A stretch of DNA of 8,398 nt. It comes from Gammaproteobacteria bacterium (GTDB lineage: Bacteria; Pseudomonadota; Gammaproteobacteria; SG8-11). Each line of letters opens with the position of its first letter. Within the stretch, counting starts at the first letter, position 1. Positions 1 to 6,910 of this stretch are shown in pieces. Made by a program: the position numbers and the translations under genes. The DNA is taken from the NCBI GenBank assembly GCA_016200445.1, contig JACQEQ010000084.1:1-8398 (forward strand). Direction: 5' to 3'. A model generated the notes under the pieces. The model was given only the letters and a program-made list of their open reading frames with translations. It searched no databases and had not been told where the DNA came from.

Positions 1-899
1 ACGAGGCGCTCGAGGCGCTCCACATCGATTCGGACGGGATCTACGTGGACGGTACCTTTGGGCGAGGTGGACATACACAAGCAATACTGCGGCAGCTCGG
101 CCCGCAGGGCCGGGTATTGTCAATTGATAAAGACCCGGACGCGGTGCGTACCGCGCAACAGCGCTTCGGTACCGACGCCCGTTTTGCGATCGAGCGCGGA
201 TCGTTTGCGCGTTTGCAAGAATTAGTAGTGCAGCGTGCCTGGCCGGGACGGGTGCGTGGTGTGTTATTAGATTTAGGCGTGTCCTCGCCGCAGCTGGAAG
301 ACGCGCGGCGTGGATTTAGTTTTCAAAACGATGGACCGTTGGATATGCGTATGGACCCCGATTCGGGCATGAGCGTTGCGCAATGGCTGGCGCGCGCGCA
401 GGAGCGCGAGATTGCAGATGTAATAAAAGGCTATGGCGAAGAACGCTTCGCCCGTCGTATCGCGCGCGCAATTGTCGAGCAGCGCGTGATCGAGCCAATT
501 TTGACCACGTTGCAACTCTCCGAAATTATTTCTGCTTCCGTGCCGCGCCGTGAGCCGGGAAAACACCCTGCGACGCGCAGTTTTCAAGCGTTACGCATTT
601 TCATCAATCGCGAGCTTGACGATTTAAGCGCAGCGCTAGCACAGGCATTGGAAGTATTGGCGGCGGGCGGGCGGCTGGTCGTGATCAGTTTCCATTCCCT
701 CGAAGATCGCATCGTTAAACAATTTTTTCGCACGCAAGCGGTGGGTGACAATTTTCCGCGTGGTCTACCGGTGACGGCAGATCAAATGCGTCCCCGGTTG
801 CGCCTGATCGGTAAAGCAAGTTATCCCACTGAAGCAGAAGTTAGTGCCAATCCGCGTGCACGCAGCGCGGTAATGCGCGTAGCGGAGAAACTGGCATGA
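1..899 (+). CDS. rsmH: 16S rRNA (cytosine(1402)-N(4))-methyltransferase RsmH, 5'-truncated by window edge
   Basis: RsmH (formerly MraW) is the SAM-dependent enzyme that N4-methylates C1402 in the decoding centre of 16S rRNA, acting in the cytoplasm on the small subunit. The reading frame is open from base 3, giving 298 visible residues. The family is about 310-320 residues, so roughly 10-20 N-terminal residues lie before the window. Numbering visible residues from base 3, the SAM-binding motif DGTFGRGGH is at 16-24, LLDLGVSSPQL at 88-98, GPLDMRMD follows shortly after, HPATRSFQALRIFIN is near 188-202, and the signature ISFHSLEDR is at 228-236. All are family hallmarks. A GTG at 45 is in frame but lies just before the SAM motif, and conserved family sequence (EALEAL..DGIYVDGTF) continues upstream, so it is not the true start. 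The stop codon TGA overlaps the ftsL ATG. No frameshift or missing motif is seen; identity is near certain. Confidence 0.97.
   Translation, partial: EALEALHIDSDGIYVDGTFGRGGHTQAILRQLGPQGRVLSIDKDPDAVRTAQQRFGTDARFAIERGSFARLQELVVQRAWPGRVRGVLLDLGVSSPQLEDARRGFSFQNDGPLDMRMDPDSGMSVAQWLARAQEREIADVIKGYGEERFARRIARAIVEQRVIEPILTTLQLSEIISASVPRREPGKHPATRSFQALRIFINRELDDLSAALAQALEVLAAGGRLVVISFHSLEDRIVKQFFRTQAVGDNFPRGLPVTADQMRPRLRLIGKASYPTEAEVSANPRARSAVMRVAEKLA
884..888 (+). promoter_or_regulatory. Ribosome binding site of ftsL
   Basis: GGAGA lies inside the end of rsmH, 7 bases before the ftsL ATG at 896. It supports that ATG as the start, with the ATGA overlap allowing translational coupling to rsmH. Confidence 0.6.
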
Positions 900-1165
900 G
901 CGCGCGCGCAATATTAGTCGCACTTTTAAGCCTGGCAGTGTTATCGACTGCATTGGGCGTGGTGTACAGCAAGCATGAAACCCGGCGCCTGTTTATCGGC
1001 GTGCAGCGGCTCGAAGCCGAGCGTGATCGCATGAATTTCGACTGGGTTCGCTTGCAGTTGGAGCAGAGTACCCAGGCGACGCAAGCGCGTATCGAAAGCA
1101 TCGCTCATGGCAAGCTGGCGATGAATATTCCGCCGCAAGACAGCGTGGTGATCGTCGGACGATGA
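896..1165 (+). CDS. ftsL: Cell division protein FtsL
   Basis: FtsL is a bitopic inner-membrane divisome protein. In the family it pairs with FtsB through a periplasmic coiled coil and joins FtsQ, and the FtsQLB complex activates the FtsWI septal synthase. The 89 residues show a very short cytoplasmic tail, one hydrophobic segment at about residues 5-24, and then a charged, helix-favouring stretch (about 28-75) compatible with a coiled coil. This includes WVRLQLEQST and ARIESIA, which resemble the LEQST...RIE segment of gammaproteobacterial FtsL. The C-terminus is short (MNIPPQDSVVIVGR), with the I/MxIP pattern common in the family. FtsL sequence is poorly conserved, so the call rests jointly on topology, length, this segment and its position between rsmH and ftsI. 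Both ends are 4-base ATGA overlaps, indicating an operon and probable translational coupling. Another small FtsL/FtsB-type protein is the only realistic alternative. Confidence 0.93.
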   Translation: MSARAILVALLSLAVLSTALGVVYSKHETRRLFIGVQRLEAERDRMNFDWVRLQLEQSTQATQARIESIAHGKLAMNIPPQDSVVIVGR

Positions 1166-2880
1166 AGCTGACTGGCCACCCTTATAGATTGCGCCGCATA
1201 TTCCTGGTGATTGCGCTCGGGTTAGGCGCGATCTTGTTATTTATGCGTGCTGTGCAATTGCAGGTGCTTAATCATGACTTTTTAAGCAGTCAGGGCGAAG
1301 CGCGTTATGCGCGCGTAGTGCCTGTTGCTGCGCATCGCGGCATGATTTTGGATCGCAACGGCGAGCCGTTGGCCGCCAGCACTCCGGTGGAGTCGGTCTG
1401 GGTTAATCCGCAGGAATTTACCGCAACCAGTGCGCAATTTCGTGAATTATCACAACTGCTCGGCACCGCGCCCGATGTTATCAACAGCACAATTTACGCA
1501 CACGCCAGCGACGAATTCGTCTTTATTAGACGTCAAATCAGTCCTGAAGATGCGCAAAAAGTGCTGGCGCTTAAGATTCCTGGGCTCGCTCTGCAGCGGG
1601 AATACCGGCGCTATTACCCCGCAGGCGAGGTGACGGCGCATGCATTGGGGTTTACCGACCTTGATGATAAAGGCCAGGATGGATTGGAGTACGCCTTCGA
1701 GAGCGTACTGCACGGTACGCCCGGTAAACGTAAAATAATTAGAGGTCCGCACGGACACGTGGTTGATGAAGTCGAAAGTTTACGCGAGCCCGAGCCAGGT
1801 CGTGATATCACCTTATCGATCGACCGGCGTCTGCAATATCTCGCTTATCGCGAACTGAAAGCCGCCGTACAGCGCCATGGCGCACAGGCCGGATCTGCTG
1901 TCGTGCTCGATGTGCAAACCGGTGAAGTGCTGGCAATGGTCAATCAGCCGGCGTTCAATCCTAATAAACGCGAAGAATTGCATGGAGACCAGACGCGTAA
2001 CCGGGTGGCGACCGATATGTTCGAGCCGGGCTCGACAATTAAGCCGTTTACCGTGGCGGCAGCGCTTGAAAGCGGTAAATTCCGTCCCAGTTCCATGATT
2101 GACACCGCGCCGGGATTTTTCAAAGTCGGCAATGCCACGGTGCATGACATCCACAATTACGGGCGCATTGACGTCTCCACCGTGTTGCAAAAGTCCAGTA
2201 ACGTCGGGGTGAGCAAAATGGCGTTGGAGATATCTGCGGAGCAAGTGTGGACAGTTTTCACGCGGGTTGGTTTAGGTTCTAAAACATCGGCAGTTTTTCC
2301 CGCCGAAGCTGCGGGCGTAATAAAAAATTACCGGCAATGGCATGAGGTAGAGCGCGTAACCGCCGCCTATGGTTATGGTGTGTCGGTCACTGCGTTGCAA
2401 CTGGTGCGTGCGTATGCAGCGTTAGCCGACAACGGACGCATCCGGCCGGTGTTGTTCACGCGTGCCGACGACCGCGCGCAAATCGTCAATGCCGGCGAGC
2501 AAGTGTTTCGTCCCGAGCTTACGGCCCAGTTGCGCCGCATGCTGGAAACCGTTTCGCAAGAAGGCGGAACGGGCACCGAGGCTCGCGTTGCCGGTTATCG
2601 TGTTGCAGGAAAAACCGGCACGGTGAAAAAAAGTCAAGAAGGCGGCTATGCGGAACATAGCTATTTAGCCGTGTTCGCCGGATTCGCACCGATGAGCAAT
2701 CCTCGTTTGGCAATGGTTGTGATGGTCGACGAACCGCAAGGCGATGCCTATTACGGTGGTCAAGTTGCGGCACCGGTATTTTCGGCTGTGATGTCCGGTG
2801 CATTACGTCTGTTGAATATCGCACCAGACGGCAGTTTGACGTTGCCCGCACGGGTGGCGCTGTTGGAGGGTGGACGATGA
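1162..2880 (+). CDS. ftsI: Peptidoglycan D,D-transpeptidase FtsI (PBP3)
   Basis: FtsI is the monofunctional class B penicillin-binding protein that cross-links septal peptidoglycan in complex with FtsW. It is anchored in the inner membrane with its catalytic domain in the periplasm. The 572 residues show a short basic N-terminus, one membrane segment at about 12-31, and a pedestal/dimerisation domain beginning with the conserved RGMILDRNGEPLA (59-71) and including YYPAGEVTAHALGF (151-163). The transpeptidase domain runs from about 243 to 555. Its three penicillin-binding motifs are intact: STIK at 291-294 (Ser291 is the acylated nucleophile, Lys294 the base), SSN at 345-347 and KTGT at 484-487. 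AYGYG at 402-406 is also typical. Length is close to the E. coli protein (588). The ATG overlaps the ftsL stop. Only a weak GGA precedes it at very short distance, so translation may depend on coupling with ftsL. The gene ends in an ATGA overlap with murE. Proximity to ftsL and murE separates it from the elongation paralogue PBP2. Confidence 0.97.
   Translation: MKLTGHPYRLRRIFLVIALGLGAILLFMRAVQLQVLNHDFLSSQGEARYARVVPVAAHRGMILDRNGEPLAASTPVESVWVNPQEFTATSAQFRELSQLLGTAPDVINSTIYAHASDEFVFIRRQISPEDAQKVLALKIPGLALQREYRRYYPAGEVTAHALGFTDLDDKGQDGLEYAFESVLHGTPGKRKIIRGPHGHVVDEVESLREPEPGRDITLSIDRRLQYLAYRELKAAVQRHGAQAGSAVVLDVQTGEVLAMVNQPAFNPNKREELHGDQTRNRVATDMFEPGSTIKPFTVAAALESGKFRPSSMIDTAPGFFKVGNATVHDIHNYGRIDVSTVLQKSSNVGVSKMALEISAEQVWTVFTRVGLGSKTSAVFPAEAAGVIKNYRQWHEVERVTAAYGYGVSVTALQLVRAYAALADNGRIRPVLFTRADDRAQIVNAGEQVFRPELTAQLRRMLETVSQEGGTGTEARVAGYRVAGKTGTVKKSQEGGYAEHSYLAVFAGFAPMSNPRLAMVVMVDEPQGDAYYGGQVAAPVFSAVMSGALRLLNIAPDGSLTLPARVALLEGGR
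2865..2869 (+). promoter_or_regulatory. Ribosome binding site of murE
   Basis: GGAGG near the end of ftsI lies 7 bases before the ATG at 2877 and 10 bases before a second in-frame ATG at 2880. The spacing slightly favours 2877, which also gives the ATGA overlap with ftsI. Confidence 0.65.
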
Positions 2881-4412
2881 TGGCTGCACACTCCGCACCC
2901 GCTCATATCATGTTAAGCACCTTATTGGCCGGTATTGCCGAGTTGCCTGACAGGGCCGATTGTCAGATTAAACGAATTTGCACCGACAGCCGCGACGTGC
3001 AATCCGGGGATTTATTTTGTGCCTTAAGTGGAACGCGCGCGCAGGGTCATGACTTTATTACGCATGCAATCACCGCCGGTGCCGCCGCAGTGGTGTGGGA
3101 CAAACCTGCCGGAATGGCGAGTGTCGATGCCGCCAAGCTCACGTCCGGCACGCGCTCTAGCGTGCCGCTGATTGCGGTTGAAAATCTACGCACAAAGCTG
3201 GGTATGATCGCCGCACGATTTTACGCAGAGCCATCGCACGCGCTTACGGTGTTTGGCGTCACCGGCACCAATGGGAAAACGTCCTGTACGCAATTCATCG
3301 CGCATGCGCTGCACGCCGATGCGCCCTGCGGAGTAATCGGCACTCTGGGCAATGGCATGGTGGACGCATTGCAATCGACCCGCCACACCACTCCCGATGC
3401 CGTGACCTTGCAGGCGCTGTTGGCTCACCTGCGTCATGCCGGTGCAAAGGCGGTAGCGATGGAGGTGTCGTCGCATGGTCTGGATCAAGGCCGCGTCAAC
3501 GGCGTGTTATTCAAGTGTGCGGTGTTTACTAATCTGAGCCGCGATCATCTCGACTACCATCCCGACATGGATGCCTATGGTCAAGCCAAGGCACGTTTAT
3601 TTTTCATGCCGGGTTTGCAGCATGCGGTAATCAACGCCGACGACGTATTTGGCCGCTGGTTGTTGAGTCATGTGCCAGCAGCAGTGAATACCATAAGCTA
3701 TGGCTTGGCCGGTGAGTCGCACGAGCCGCGCCCGAGCTTATATGCAGAACGTGTTGAGCTGGGCCCCGATGGCTTGAGCATGCGAGTCAATACCCCGTGG
3801 GGCAGCGGCAAGATCGCCAGCGCCTTGCTGGGTCGTTTCAACGCCAGCAATTTGCTTGCGGTATTGGGCGCATTGCTGATCACCGGCATGCCGTTCGAGC
3901 ATGCCTGCGCGCGCGTGCAAAACCTGACCACCGTGCCAGGACGTATGGAGCGTTATGGCGGTGCCGATCAACCATTAATCGTCGTCGACTACGCGCATAC
4001 GCCGGACGCGCTACAGCATGTTTTGCAGGCGTTGCGTGAGCATTGCCGCGGGAAATTACGTTGTGTGTTCGGCTGCGGCGGCGACCGGGATCGCGGCAAA
4101 CGTCCGATCATGGGGCGCATCGCAGAAGCCAGCGCCGATGAAGTCATACTCACGAACGATAATCCCCGTAGTGAAGCTCCTAGTGCAATCACGCAGGATA
4201 TTCTTGCCGGTATGGTTGCGCCGCAGCGGGTGCGCGTGACGCACGATCGCGCGACTGCGATTGCCGACACATTGCGCATGAGCGCACGCGATGATGTGGT
4301 GTTAATTGCTGGAAAAGGCCACGAAACGCAGCAAATCATCGGCGACAAACAGTTCGAATTCAACGATGGCTCGCATGTTTTGACATTTTTAAAACAGAGG
4401 GCGGGCGCATGA
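2877..4412 (+). CDS. murE: UDP-N-acetylmuramoyl-L-alanyl-D-glutamate--2,6-diaminopimelate ligase MurE
   Basis: MurE is the cytoplasmic ATP-dependent ligase that adds the third residue of the stem peptide to UDP-MurNAc-L-Ala-D-Glu. The 511 residues follow the Mur ligase plan. The N-terminal UDP-binding domain has the TDSRxVxxGDLFxAL pattern (36-50). The central ATPase domain has the P-loop GTNGKT at 130-135, EVSSHGLDQGRV (196-207), and FTNLSRDHLDYH (217-228). K238 in AYGQAKARLF matches the carbamylated lysine of the family. The C-terminal domain has DYAHTPDAL (371-379), GCGGDRDRGKRP (399-410) and GKGHE (479-483). DNPR at 428-431 is the motif that in characterised enzymes recognises meso-diaminopimelate, so DAP rather than L-lysine is the inferred substrate, as expected for a Gram-negative cell. 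The start at 2877 is supported by a ribosome binding site and the overlap with ftsI; ATG 2880 would shorten it by one residue. It overlaps murF by 4 bases. Its N-terminal domain is visibly paralogous to that of MurF next door. Confidence 0.97.
   Translation: MMAAHSAPAHIMLSTLLAGIAELPDRADCQIKRICTDSRDVQSGDLFCALSGTRAQGHDFITHAITAGAAAVVWDKPAGMASVDAAKLTSGTRSSVPLIAVENLRTKLGMIAARFYAEPSHALTVFGVTGTNGKTSCTQFIAHALHADAPCGVIGTLGNGMVDALQSTRHTTPDAVTLQALLAHLRHAGAKAVAMEVSSHGLDQGRVNGVLFKCAVFTNLSRDHLDYHPDMDAYGQAKARLFFMPGLQHAVINADDVFGRWLLSHVPAAVNTISYGLAGESHEPRPSLYAERVELGPDGLSMRVNTPWGSGKIASALLGRFNASNLLAVLGALLITGMPFEHACARVQNLTTVPGRMERYGGADQPLIVVDYAHTPDALQHVLQALREHCRGKLRCVFGCGGDRDRGKRPIMGRIAEASADEVILTNDNPRSEAPSAITQDILAGMVAPQRVRVTHDRATAIADTLRMSARDDVVLIAGKGHETQQIIGDKQFEFNDGSHVLTFLKQRAGA
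4396..4400 (+). promoter_or_regulatory. Ribosome binding site of murF
   Basis: AGAGG, within the last codons of murE, lies 8 bases before the murF ATG at 4409 and supports that start. Confidence 0.6.
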
Positions 4413-5776
4413 CCGCGCAACCTAGCAAGGTATTAGATAGCTTGCAGTTGTCGGACGCCGCCACGGCAGTGGGCGGCGTGCTGCATGGTGTTAACCGCAG
4501 CTTTACCGGCGCTTCGATGGATTCGCGCAAGGTTGCCGCAGATGAATTATTCGTCGCGCTGCCGGGTACGCGCGTCGACGGTCATGACTTTTTATCCGTG
4601 GCGCGCGAACGCGGCGCTGCAGCGGCATTGGTGGAGCGAAAAATTGCCGACCCGTTGCCGCAGCTGGTGGTCGCGGATACGCGGCTTGCGCTGGGACGGT
4701 TGGCCGCGTGGTGGCGTAAACATTACATCTGCCCGGTGATTGGTCTGACCGGCAGCAACGGCAAAACCACCGTGAAAGAATTACTCGCCGCCATCCTCGA
4801 ACGCTGCGGCGCGACGCTTTCGACGCTGGGTAATTTGAATAACGACATCGGTTTGCCATTGACGTTGCTACGCTTGCGCAGCAGCCATCGTTATGCCGTC
4901 ATCGAAATGGGTGCCAATCATCCCGGCGAGATCGCGTATCTGACGCGTATCACGCAACCGGACGTCGCGTTGATCAATAACGCGGGGCCCGCGCATCTGG
5001 AAGGCTTCGGTACGGTCGAAGGCGTGGCGCGCGCCAAGGGCGAAATTTTTTCCGGCCTACAGGCGCCAGGTATTGCCGTGATCAATGCCGACGATGCCTA
5101 TGCGTCGGTGTGGGAAAAGTTGATTGCCGGTCATCGCTGCATACGTTTCGGTTTATCTCCCGGTGCGGATATCGGTGCGCATTGGGAAGGCGATGCGGCA
5201 AGTACCCGCTTGCATATCCACACGCCCGAAGGCAGCGCACACGCCACATTACATTTACCAGGGCAACACAATGTGCTGAATGCGCTAGCGGCGAGTGCTG
5301 CGGCGCTTGCGGTTAATGTCAAGCTACAAGATGTAGCGCTGGGGTTGGAGTCCGCGCGCGGTGCGCCGGGGCGGTTGCAAATCAAGACCGGCCGCAACGA
5401 CGCTTGCATTATCGACGATACCTATAACGCCAATCCGGCGTCGGTGCAGGCCGCACTGAACGTGCTGGCCGCATGCCGTGGGCGCCGCATTCTAGTGCTG
5501 GGCGATCTAGCGGAGTTAGGCGGCGGCGCTGCGTTATTGCATCGCGATATCGGCACCGCCGCCGCCGCCGCCGGGATCGATGCTTTATATACCGTGGGCG
5601 AACTTAGCGCGCACAGCGCCAGCGTGTTCGGTGGCGAACAGCGGCATTTTGCAAGTCAGGAGGAATTGATGACGTATCTGCTTCCGATGCTGGCACTGGG
5701 CACCACGGTACTGGTGAAAGGCTCGCGCAGCGCACACATGGAGCGCGTGGTCGGCGCGCTGACAGGGGAGGCGTAA
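4409..5776 (+). CDS. murF: UDP-N-acetylmuramoyl-tripeptide--D-alanyl-D-alanine ligase MurF
   Basis: MurF is the cytoplasmic ATP-dependent ligase that adds the D-Ala-D-Ala dipeptide to UDP-MurNAc-tripeptide, finishing the pentapeptide precursor used by MraY. The 455 residues are of normal family length (E. coli 452). Visible motifs are MDSRKV..DELFVALPGTRVDGHDF (37-61, N-terminal substrate domain), the P-loop GSNGKT (115-120), GNLNNDIGLP (141-150), IEMGANHPGEI (165-175) and NNAGPAHLEGFG (190-201). INADD is at 225-229, and DDTYNANP (336-343), GDLAELG (365-371) and VKGSR (436-440) are in the C-terminal domain. GNLNNDIGLP and DDTYNANP are MurF hallmarks and exclude the other Mur ligases. The gene overlaps murE by 4 bases and is followed after 2 bases by mraY, so all are probably on one message. 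A run of five identical GCC codons occurs at residues 384-388 (5558-5572), in a family region that is usually alanine-rich. No sign of damage. Confidence 0.97.
   Translation: MTAQPSKVLDSLQLSDAATAVGGVLHGVNRSFTGASMDSRKVAADELFVALPGTRVDGHDFLSVARERGAAAALVERKIADPLPQLVVADTRLALGRLAAWWRKHYICPVIGLTGSNGKTTVKELLAAILERCGATLSTLGNLNNDIGLPLTLLRLRSSHRYAVIEMGANHPGEIAYLTRITQPDVALINNAGPAHLEGFGTVEGVARAKGEIFSGLQAPGIAVINADDAYASVWEKLIAGHRCIRFGLSPGADIGAHWEGDAASTRLHIHTPEGSAHATLHLPGQHNVLNALAASAAALAVNVKLQDVALGLESARGAPGRLQIKTGRNDACIIDDTYNANPASVQAALNVLAACRGRRILVLGDLAELGGGAALLHRDIGTAAAAAGIDALYTVGELSAHSASVFGGEQRHFASQEELMTYLLPMLALGTTVLVKGSRSAHMERVVGALTGEA
5765..5771 (+). promoter_or_regulatory. Strong ribosome binding site of mraY
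   Basis: GGGGAGG lies 7 bases before the mraY ATG at 5779 and spans the last codons of murF. It is the best Shine-Dalgarno match seen in the window, at the first junction where genes do not overlap. It fixes the mraY start. Confidence 0.75.
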
Positions 5777-5778
5777 CG

Positions 5779-6861
5779 ATGCTATATCACCTGACTCAAT
5801 TGCTGGTACCGGCCTTCAGCGCCTTCAATGTATTTCAATATCTCACATTGCGCGCCATTCTCGGCGTGTTAACGGCACTTGCGATCAGCCTGATTATCGG
5901 CCCGGCCATGATCCGTAAGTTGACATTTTACAAGATCGGCCAGACCGTGCGTACCGACGGCCCGCAAACGCATTTAACCAAGTCCGGTACGCCGACCATG
6001 GGCGGGGCGCTGATTTTAGTGGCCACTGGAATTGCGACGTTGTTGTGGGCGGACTTGACTAATCATTATGTGTGGATCGTGTTGTTGACGACGATGGCCT
6101 TCGGCATCATCGGCTGGGTCGACGACTACAAAAAACTCATCAAAAAAGATCCGCGCGGCTTGATTGCGCGCTGGAAATATTTTTGGCAGTCGGTGTGCGG
6201 ATTCGCCGCCGCGTTCGCGTTGCTGGCATCGGCACAAGAACCGGCGGCGACACAATTAATCGTGCCGTTCTTCAAAAATATCTCGATTGAGCTGGGTGTG
6301 ATGTATCTGTTCACGACCTACCTGGTGATCGTTGGATCGAGCAATGCCGTCAATCTGACTGACGGTCTCGATGGTCTGGCGATCATGCCCACGGTGTTGG
6401 TGGCCGGTGCGCTGGGCGTGTTCGCGTATGTCAGCGGCAACGTGAAATTCGCCGAATACCTGGTGATTCCGCACATTACCCATGCCGGTGAAACCGTGGT
6501 GTTTTGCGGTGCGCTAGTGGGAGCGGGTCTCGGCTTTTTGTGGTTCAACACCTATCCGGCCATGGTATTCATGGGTGACGTGGGCGCCTTGGCGTTGGGC
6601 GCAGCGCTCGGCGTATTGGCGGTGATCGTACGTCAAGAACTGGTGCTATTCATCATGGGCGGTGTCTTCGTCATGGAAACCGTTTCGGTGATGTTGCAAG
6701 TGGCATCGTTTAAGTTGACTGGAAAACGCATCTTCAAAATGGCGCCGCTGCACCATCACTATGAATTAAAAGGCTGGCCGGAGCCGCGCGTGATCGTGCG
6801 GTTTTGGATCATCACTGTAATTCTGGTGTTGGCAGGATTGGCGACACTGAAGATTCGTTGA
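5779..6861 (+). CDS. mraY: Phospho-N-acetylmuramoyl-pentapeptide transferase MraY
   Basis: MraY is the polytopic inner-membrane enzyme that transfers phospho-MurNAc-pentapeptide from UDP to undecaprenyl phosphate, forming lipid I, the first membrane-bound peptidoglycan intermediate. The 360 residues match the E. coli length exactly. Many hydrophobic segments are visible (for example about 24-44, 75-91, 97-113, 137-151, 173-190, 201-218, 238-255, 271-283, 287-307 and 339-357), in keeping with the ten-helix fold. Conserved motifs are intact: TPTMGG (71-76), the DDYKK pair at 115-119, NLTDGLDGL (192-200), FMGDVGAL (264-271) with the catalytic-site Asp267, and the HHH loop in MAPLHHHYELKGWPEPRV (321-338). 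The conserved Asp pairs and the HHH loop are the Mg2+/nucleotide site of the family. Ala270 replaces the serine found in E. coli, as in pseudomonad-type enzymes (recalled). It sits 2 bases after murF with a strong ribosome binding site. It is followed by the only notable gap in the window. Confidence 0.98.
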   Translation: MLYHLTQLLVPAFSAFNVFQYLTLRAILGVLTALAISLIIGPAMIRKLTFYKIGQTVRTDGPQTHLTKSGTPTMGGALILVATGIATLLWADLTNHYVWIVLLTTMAFGIIGWVDDYKKLIKKDPRGLIARWKYFWQSVCGFAAAFALLASAQEPAATQLIVPFFKNISIELGVMYLFTTYLVIVGSSNAVNLTDGLDGLAIMPTVLVAGALGVFAYVSGNVKFAEYLVIPHITHAGETVVFCGALVGAGLGFLWFNTYPAMVFMGDVGALALGAALGVLAVIVRQELVLFIMGGVFVMETVSVMLQVASFKLTGKRIFKMAPLHHHYELKGWPEPRVIVRFWIITVILVLAGLATLKIR

Positions 6862-6875
6862 GCGCTGACCGCCCT

Positions 6876-6891
6876 CTCCCGCCGGGGGGAG
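6876..6891 (+). repeat. Short GC-rich inverted repeat between mraY and murD
   Basis: CTCCC at 6876-6880 can pair with GGGAG at 6887-6891 around a 6-base loop, within a C-run followed by a G-run (CCCTCTCCC ... GGGGGGAG). This is the only hairpin-like element outside coding sequence in the window. It has no following T-run, so it does not look like an intrinsic terminator. It could be a decayed copy of a CCCTCTCCC/GGGAGAGGG-type intergenic palindrome, or simply a purine-rich ribosome-binding region. Its role is unknown. Confidence 0.4.
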
Positions 6892-6910
6892 CGAAGCTGA
6901 GTTGTTGAGT

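Noticed and set aside
3..20. Perfect tandem repeat of the 9-mer GAGGCGCTC
   Set aside because: It encodes EALEAL, which matches the usual E-A-x-E-A-L pattern at this place in RsmH, so it needs no repeat expansion to explain it.
1813..2244. Open frame of 143 codons on the minus strand opposite ftsI
   Set aside because: It is antisense to the transpeptidase domain, with no domain or family resemblance; a by-product of codon use in ftsI.
3989..4420. Open frame of 143 codons on the minus strand opposite murE
   Set aside because: It lies wholly antisense to the conserved C-terminal half of murE, has no recognisable domain, and is the kind of shadow frame expected in GC-rich coding sequence.
2877..5776. 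Similarity between the N-terminal parts of MurE and MurF (TDSR/MDSR, GHDF) as a recent duplication
   Set aside because: This is the ancient paralogy of the Mur ligase family. The similarity is confined to family motifs and the proteins are otherwise widely diverged.
6586..6588. Alanine at MraY residue 270 instead of the serine in the E. coli motif FMGDVGS
   Set aside because: The catalytic Asp267 is intact, and alanine at this position is known from pseudomonad-type MraY proteins, so it is normal family variation.
6876..6891. Inverted repeat after mraY as a Rho-independent terminator
   Set aside because: The stem is only 5 bp and no T-run follows. The downstream murD belongs to the same conserved operon.
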